Origin: Streptomyces sp. STR69
Lineage (GTDB): Bacteria > Actinomycetota > Actinomycetes > Streptomycetales > Streptomycetaceae
DNA length: 64,000 bases
NCBI RefSeq assembly: GCF_024519455.1
Contig: NZ_JALJRY010000011.1
Span: 236,203 to 300,202 of the forward strand
Direction of reading: 5' to 3'
In this document: piece by piece, positions 63,017-64,000 of the stretch
How the letters are laid out: each line of letters begins with the position of its first letter
Position numbering within the stretch: the stretch's first letter is position 1
Notes under the pieces: model-generated
The model's database searches: none
Seen by the model: the letters and a program-made list of their open reading frames with translations, nothing else
Told to the model about the DNA's origin: nothing
Program-made: the position numbers and the translations under genes

Positions 63017-63711
63017 AGTCTCGCCCTTCACGGGCGCCGCCCGAATCGCCACGCCTTCGCCACGAGACGACCTCGATGTCGGGTCACGACGGGCTGATGT
63101 GATGAACAACGGCCCGTACGGGACAGCAGTCCGGTCCGGGCAGGCAGCGACCAAGACAAGCGAAGGCAATCACGCGGGCGACCCGTGGATGCGGAGTGCG
63201 GCGTTCCTCGAAAAGACGCGCCAGGATCTCCCTCATCACCACCGCGTCTGTTCGTGGCGTCGCCTGGCCCGGTCTGCCGTCACACGCTCCGCGGGTACGA
63301 CCCGCCAGGCGTCCTGGCTGTTCGCGGACCGCGAGAACCAGCACGGCCACACCCGCAGGCACCTTCGCCATACGCCTGTGCTCTCCGCAGCGCGCAGCCC
63401 CGAACCGCTCCGCGGCCCAGCGCCACACCCCTGCCAGGACAGCGCGCGCGGTCGTAGGGCCCGCAGGCAGTCGGAAGTCCGGCCGGCGAACAAGGCCGCC
63501 GCCCGGTCGGGGGCTGCCGTGGACCGCAGACCCCGACCGGGTATACGGAGGGCAGCCGTGGAACACCGGGGACATCGGGTTTCCGGCCGACTCTCCGGCG
63601 CGCCGTCAGCCGAGTGACGCCGATGCGACGCAACGGCCGTTCGAGGGTTGCGGCCATACGTTCGGACGACACCGCGCGCGCCGAAGCAGGGTCTCTGCCA
63701 ACGATCCGACT
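63017..63711. other. Intergenic stretch without recognisable gene
   Basis: About 700 bp. Long frames exist on both strands but show no family motif; codon use is irregular. A short stem (CGCCC/GGGCG) lies just after the tetR stop and could be a weak terminator. Confidence 0.4.
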
Positions 63712-64000
63712 ATGCACAGCCGAAATCGCACCCTCATGCCGCTCGCCGTCCTCGCGGCAGTGGCCCTCGTCCCCTCCGTCCCCAGCACCGTCGCGGCAGC
63801 CGACCGCCCAGGCGCCGCCGACTCCGCGCGGCCCGCCGCCGACTGGCCCGCCGCCAAGCGCGTCCAGCCGGTGTCCGCCACGATCAAGGTCACCGGCAAC
63901 CGGGACTTCGACTTCACCCGCTTCGTCGGCTCCGGCGCGCTCGGTGGCGGTGACCAGGCCGAGAACCAGCCGCCGATCCTGGAGCTGGCCGACAAGGCCA
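63712..64000 (+). CDS. Secreted pectate lyase, N-terminal part (cut by window end)
   Basis: 96 codons visible. Signal peptide: MHSRNRTLMPLAVLAAVALV with cleavage near STVAAAD. The mature start VSATIKVTGNRDFDFTRFVG, then GSGALGGGDQAENQPPILEL, matches the N-terminus of PL3-type pectate lyases ('..GSG.LG.G.Q.E.Q.P.FEL'). Continues beyond the window. Confidence 0.8.
   Translation, partial: MHSRNRTLMPLAVLAAVALVPSVPSTVAAADRPGAADSARPAADWPAAKRVQPVSATIKVTGNRDFDFTRFVGSGALGGGDQAENQPPILELADKA

Noticed and set aside
63084..63575. Minus-strand frame of 163 codons before the pectate lyase
   Set aside because: No start signal, no recognised domain; competing frames on the other strand are equally long.
1..64000. 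CRISPR arrays, rRNA and tRNA genes
   Set aside because: No regularly spaced direct repeats and no tRNA-like cloverleaf or rRNA segment was noticed on reading; a dedicated scan was not possible.

Overview
The window reads as a piece of a Streptomyces (or close actinomycete) chromosome. G/C at third codon positions is very strong, GTG starts and 4-base ATGA/GTGA gene overlaps are common, two leaderless promoters are visible, and the gene content is typical: Tat lipoprotein, PucR, NarL-type two-component pairs, SGNH hydrolase, pectate lyase. Intact operons are separated by a dense litter of degenerate transposases and gene fragments (IS3, IS5, IS4, ISL3, IS630, IS982-like and IS1182-like pieces; RHS, pectinesterase, catalase-like, LuxR/NB-ARC and oxidoreductase remnants). 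Accessory chromosome-arm DNA would look like this.

Layout. (1) 0.1-3.9 kb: a three-gene recombinase module (tyrosine recombinase, small XRE regulator, multi-zinc-ribbon recombinase-like protein) joined by 4-base overlaps. Both recombinase genes are broken, one by an in-frame amber codon and one by a frameshift. (2) 4.6-30.2 kb: a catabolic region with hydantoinase/oxoprolinase A and B subunits, a TetR regulator, an Opp/Dpp-type ABC importer, two ornithine-cyclodeaminase-family enzymes, an enolase-superfamily dehydratase/epimerase, an amidohydrolase, a SnoaL-like protein, a ProC-like reductase and a RidA protein. Four promoters here share a 16-bp dyad, CTTNNCANNTGNNAAG, that overlaps the -35 box. 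They are probably one regulon controlled by the local TetR protein. An ISL3 remnant separates one of these promoters from the importer operon, and an IS630 copy sits inside an aldo/keto reductase fragment. (3) 30.5-33.0 kb: a DUF3533/YhgE-like membrane protein divergent from a TetR regulator, with two copies of a 15-bp operator between them. (4) 33.8-39.0 kb: a purine-nucleoside utilisation set (GntR, MFS, nucleoside hydrolase, adenosine deaminase). (5) 39.6-44.7 kb: a two-component system divergent from an ABC transporter and a polysaccharide deacetylase. (6) 44.7-48.0 kb: an IS3 element among remnants, then a secreted ribosome-inactivating protein. (7) 48.7-53.7 kb: an alpha/beta hydrolase divergent from a PucR regulator, then a second two-component system and a small anchored protein. 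(8) 54.5-63.0 kb: a second catabolic cluster, with D-2-hydroxyacid dehydrogenase and RraA-type aldolase facing an MHS permease, PxpA-PxpB-PxpC, SDR, aminotransferase and TetR. (9) The window ends inside a secreted pectate lyase.

How it fits together. Regions 2 and 8 both look like salvage of cyclic or modified amino acids. In region 2 the importer, ring-opening ATPase and imino-acid enzymes could process proline- or hydroxyproline-like compounds. In region 8 the permease, 5-oxoprolinase, aminotransferase, aldolase and glyoxylate-reductase-like enzyme form a chemically coherent route for a hydroxylated 5-oxoproline. Both readings are inferences from gene content. No tRNA, rRNA or CRISPR array was seen.
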